DNA of 64,000 bases, taken from assembly GCF_036785885.1 (NCBI RefSeq), contig NC_092312.1, positions 20,664,001 to 20,728,000 on the forward strand, given 5' to 3'. Made by a program: the position numbers and the translations under genes. Under the pieces are notes generated by a model. It made no database searches, had not been told where the DNA came from, and was given only the letters and a program-made list of their open reading frames with translations. Numbering within the stretch: position 1 is the stretch's first letter; each line of letters begins with the position of its first letter. Shown here piece by piece: positions 60,851 through 64,000 of this stretch. The stretch comes from Coffea arabica (Eukaryota; Streptophyta; Magnoliopsida; Gentianales; Rubiaceae).

Positions 60851-62359
60851 ATTTTTTGTATATTTGGAGTTGTTTTTGATATATTGTTTGGATATGATGT
60901 TTTTGGAATTATTTTTGTTTGTGTATTACTGTAGTATTGTAAATGAAAAAATTATTTTTCAAAAAATGCTAAATCCAAACAGACCCAATACTATTGTAGA
61001 TATCCCTGAAAAAACTGCAAGCTAATTAAGGGAAGACATATAAATGTGTAGGAATTAATCACTAGTAGAAGAATAATGCAAAGTATTTCTTGCTCTCCTC
61101 CTATAACCCCACTAGGCACACCAGTAGTTACAGCAACGCAATGTATTGCAAGTTTGCAACTACCGCAGACCTGGCTCTTTTTTTTTTTTTTTAACCGCCT
61201 GTCTCCCTGTCGTACTGACTGGGTACGGTAGGGGACAAACAGATTATAAAAAAAATTAGAGTCTGACTTTTTTCAAAAAACAATAATTGTGTCAGAACGA
61301 TTTAAAAATTTTATTTTGCTGCCGTGCTGATTCAACATGACAGGTATAGTTTGAAAAACACCTCCGGTCAGAACTACATTTGACGGATTTTTTTTTGTTA
61401 ACGTATATTCTCGAGAAATTAGCCTCCCGAATTACCAAGGTGCCAAAAAGGAAGAGAGTACAGGAAACGCTCCGCGGCAACATGGGGCCGAAGAGGATTT
61501 TCAGGGTCCCACATTCTCATTTCTAAAACCAACGATCTTAAAGACCAACCAAAGACTCGGGCGGCCATGGGGAAGCTTCTCCATTCCTAGCTCTCCTATA
61601 GGCAGTATATGAAAACACCTTTGCACTCGTGCAGAGATTACGTTCGGACTCTTTGGACTTGATTACTTCTTCGAGAGTGAAAGGAATTGCGAAAATAAGT
61701 AACTTCAAAGCAAAGAGCCCTTTTGCCTGTTATTGCTCTGATTTAGCAGCCTCTTGCCATCCACCCTTGCTTTTTTCGCCTGTATGTGACTGCAGATGCT
61801 ACTTTGCCCCCCATCAATTTTGAGAACCAATTCTTGAAGCGACCTTGTTTGATTTAACGTCGAACACGTGATTTTCTGAATATAACAGATTAAAAGGAGC
61901 GGCTAAACAGCAACAAGCCCAAAAGGAAAACGACCAAAAAAAAATAATAATTTGACCAAAATCTCCAGACTTCAACCAATTATAGTATAGTACGAGGAAC
62001 CATTTCACAAATTCGATATCCCCAAACTAGGCCCTCGGAATTACTCTGGAGCCTGAGAGTCAGGATTAAGGAATTAAGACCTTCAGTGTTTCACATCCAC
62101 TTATAGAACAAATGGATCATGAAACCGATGCCTATAGTTAGGAGAATACATAATTTTTACAGTCCAATTTCAATACCCCTTGTGAACTTCTTAGACTTGA
62201 TATAATATAACCCGCCTATCACCATGCCATTGCAGGTTAAGCAGAGAAGACGCTTCAGATCCTACCAAAACACACACTGGATTGCATCTTCGACAAACAA
62301 AATAAGACCCACATGTTCCCTAAGGGGTATAGATACAGTTCTAAAACCAATCTCCCCAT

Positions 62360-62985
62360 TCATTCTTGTCGTCTTCTCTTGTAACTGTCCTCATTAAATG
62401 ACTCCCAGTCGCTATGATCAATGCTGCTAAGGTCATCAATGTCTGCTATAGCAAGCAAGTACTGCGTGAGTTTCAACAGCTCCTCATCAGTGCCACGATT
62501 TGCATGGGCCTTTCTGAATGGCTTTATGGCCAACCCATTCTGAGGATTCATTACAAAATTCCTTCGTAGGTCGTCAAACATTATGGTGTTCTTCGAGCTG
62601 TAAAACTGGAAAGAGCATCAATAGCAAGACATAGATATGTCAGCAATCTAGTAGTATGTTGCTCCAGATTACAAAAGAATATCATATGATGCTACACTGC
62701 ATATACCAGTTGGTCATGTGTAAGCTTGTAAAATTAAAAAGTATCTTGAGAAACAAGCACCATATGCCCATCCAACCATAAATAAAACCCAGAAGAAAGC
62801 AAAATGTAAAGTGAACAACCTCTGGAAAATGTGCCCAAATCAAGCCAAGTGGTTTGCAGTCAAAGACCCCACGAGTATCTGATTGAACAGTGATCATAGC
62901 TAAATGATCCAGCAATGCTGTAATTTTGTAATTAGGATGATCGAGTACACCAAGTTGTCCCATCTTCAATTCAACCCACTTCATG
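62360..62985 (-). CDS. UBLCP1: UBLCP1-type nuclear proteasome/CTD phosphatase, C-terminal part
   Basis: Two minus-strand exons are visible: 62820-62985 and 62360-62605 (stop included), joined in frame to 136 whole codons. They read [20 protein letters not shown]...[13 protein letters not shown], then [20 protein letters not shown] and [14 protein letters not shown]. This is the end of the FCP1/SCP1-like HAD phosphatase domain of ubiquitin-like domain-containing CTD phosphatase 1, including the DDLRRNF segment that carries the last catalytic Asp pair of the fold. The family dephosphorylates proteasome subunits, and CTD peptides in vitro, in the nucleus. The first visible exon opens mid-codon (AG|C ATG, SMKW), so more exons lie upstream. 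I could not find them up to 64000, so the rest is probably beyond the window. Confidence 0.9.
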
Positions 62986-64000
62986 CTGTAAAAAAGAAGA
63001 GAGATGAGTCACAATAAAGAAATCCATGTAATTCCAATCATTCACAATCATTTTGGAATTTGCAAACAAAACAATCAGTCATTTGGTGCTTAAGAAACAG
63101 TGAAGTTCCATCATCCACAGCACACCAAAGCCTACAAGTCCAAAGGATACATATATGTAGAAACTTTCTTGATCAAGAAACAAGTAGATGAATTCTACAT
63201 ATGAGTCAATATAGCAAAATCACAGAGATACAAGCTACTCCGGTGTCAATCTTAAAGCAAAAGTTATGCTGGAAATGCATTCAGGAAATTTCGAAAAACC
63301 AATGACTTATTCTCTAAGTTGCATATAACACTGTCTAGAGAATGATGGAAAAGAATCGTAATAACATGTTGTGTTGACCTATTTTGCCACTATGCTTAGA
63401 TCCTGTATTATGATGTAAATGCCTACAATGGAATCTTCCATTCTGTAAAAGTGAAAGTCAATGGAGTTCAAGCACTTGCATATAAGGGGGGTTACATCAA
63501 TATCAAAGTTACTTTTTTTTGCACTGAAACTCTTATCTGTGTCATCTATATTTTCGCAATATCAACTTCTTCAGCCTGTTCCAAAATCAAAGCTCCATTG
63601 GAAGTATGCAACACCAAAGACCTTTATCTCTTTCATTAACTGCTGGAACATTTTACGTGGGAAACATTCCCCTTTCATGAAGTGTTCTCTTTCGCTGTTT
63701 TCAATACTATTTCAAAAGCAGCATTTCATACTTTGGAGTGTGGAATTTAGCAAACATATTTAACTTTTTATCTCATGTTTAGCAATTGCTTTGAATTTTT
63801 CTTTCTGGATGTTCTGTTTAGGACAAAAACTTTATTCTCTTCATTTTTCCCAATATTTTTTGTAAGAATATTAGTTATTCTATTTCTGCTTACATCTGCC
63901 ACTGTTTTGTTTAAGATTAGTAATTGAGTCTAGTTTATTTATATTACAAGATATTAAATGGCTGTATATAATCCAGAAACTTTGGAATGACTCATTAAGC
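62986..64000 (-). other. Upstream intron of UBLCP1, running off the window
   Basis: AT-rich sequence with no UBLCP1 exon that I can recognise on the minus strand, despite the missing N-terminal ubiquitin-like and DxDxT parts. It is most simply read as one long intron. The short plus-strand frames at 63451-63763 have no support. Confidence 0.45.

Larger units (their letters stand above)
56619..62359. other. Repeat-rich spacer between COBRA and UBLCP1
   Basis: It starts with the COBRA promoter. In order it holds a (TA)n run near 57197-57216, an 86-bp hairpin zone at 58330-58460, a repeat with a hairpin at 59084-59123, an inverted pair (59195-59260 / 61308-61365), a strong imperfect hairpin at 59484-59609, the AT block 59967-60850, and a small TTTGGAT...ATCCAAAC repeat at about 60870-60990. 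No gene was recognised; short frames inside are artefacts of AT runs. Confidence 0.5.

Noticed and set aside
1-64000. CRISPR array, operons, bacterial features or intact autonomous transposon
   Set aside because: None fits. The window is plant nuclear DNA; the mobile elements seen are non-autonomous or relics.

Overview
This window is nuclear DNA from a flowering plant, most likely a eudicot. It is AT-rich, its genes are split by many GT-AG introns, and every recognisable protein has close plant relatives: a chloroplast ferredoxin with a transit peptide, MLO, MORF, MRS2, COBRA and plant-type B3 proteins. The intergenic DNA carries small plant transposons, a SINE, a LINE relic and many microsatellites. 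I cannot name the genus from sequence alone.

Layout, left to right. Ferredoxin (+, 256-699, intronless) lies behind a tandem G-box block (22-84). It converges on a complete 15-exon MLO gene of the MLO4/11/14 type (-, 1716-8779). A transposon-rich spacer (8.8-13.0 kb) leads to a four-exon MORF/RIP organellar RNA-editing factor with a long Gln/Asn-rich tail (+, 13007-15081). After a spacer with a LINE reverse-transcriptase relic come tRNA-Arg(TCG) (19806-19879), a foldback element, and the five-exon mRNA 3'-end endonuclease CPSF73-I (+, 21221-25286). Next is a protein made of three tandem atypical B3 domains (+, 29335-30459) with a 5'UTR intron. About 8 kb without a recognised gene follows.

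The right part holds an MRS2-type magnesium transporter (+, 38766-43474) with a Stowaway MITE in intron 2; a SINE with a perfect 17-bp target duplication (44172-44385); a bZIP factor whose invariant basic-region Asn is Lys and which uses a GC-AG intron (+, 48636-51526); a six-exon COBRA-like GPI-anchored wall protein (-, 53693-56618); a 5.7-kb repeat-rich spacer with hairpins and about 0.9 kb of nearly pure AT; and the last two exons of a UBLCP1-type phosphatase (-, 62360-62985), whose remainder runs off the right edge.

The genes do not form a pathway. They are ordinary plant neighbours: mRNA 3'-end formation, organelle RNA editing, photosynthetic electron transfer, Mg transport, wall assembly and transcription. 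Three of them (MORF, CPSF73, bZIP) share a telo-box in the leader or promoter. Exon coordinates were joined by hand from splice sites and reading frame; all joins conserve frame and give proteins of normal family length. The observations I would follow first are the triple-B3 protein, the Asn-to-Lys bZIP, the Q/N-rich editing factor, the young SINE and the imperfect hairpin at 59.5 kb.
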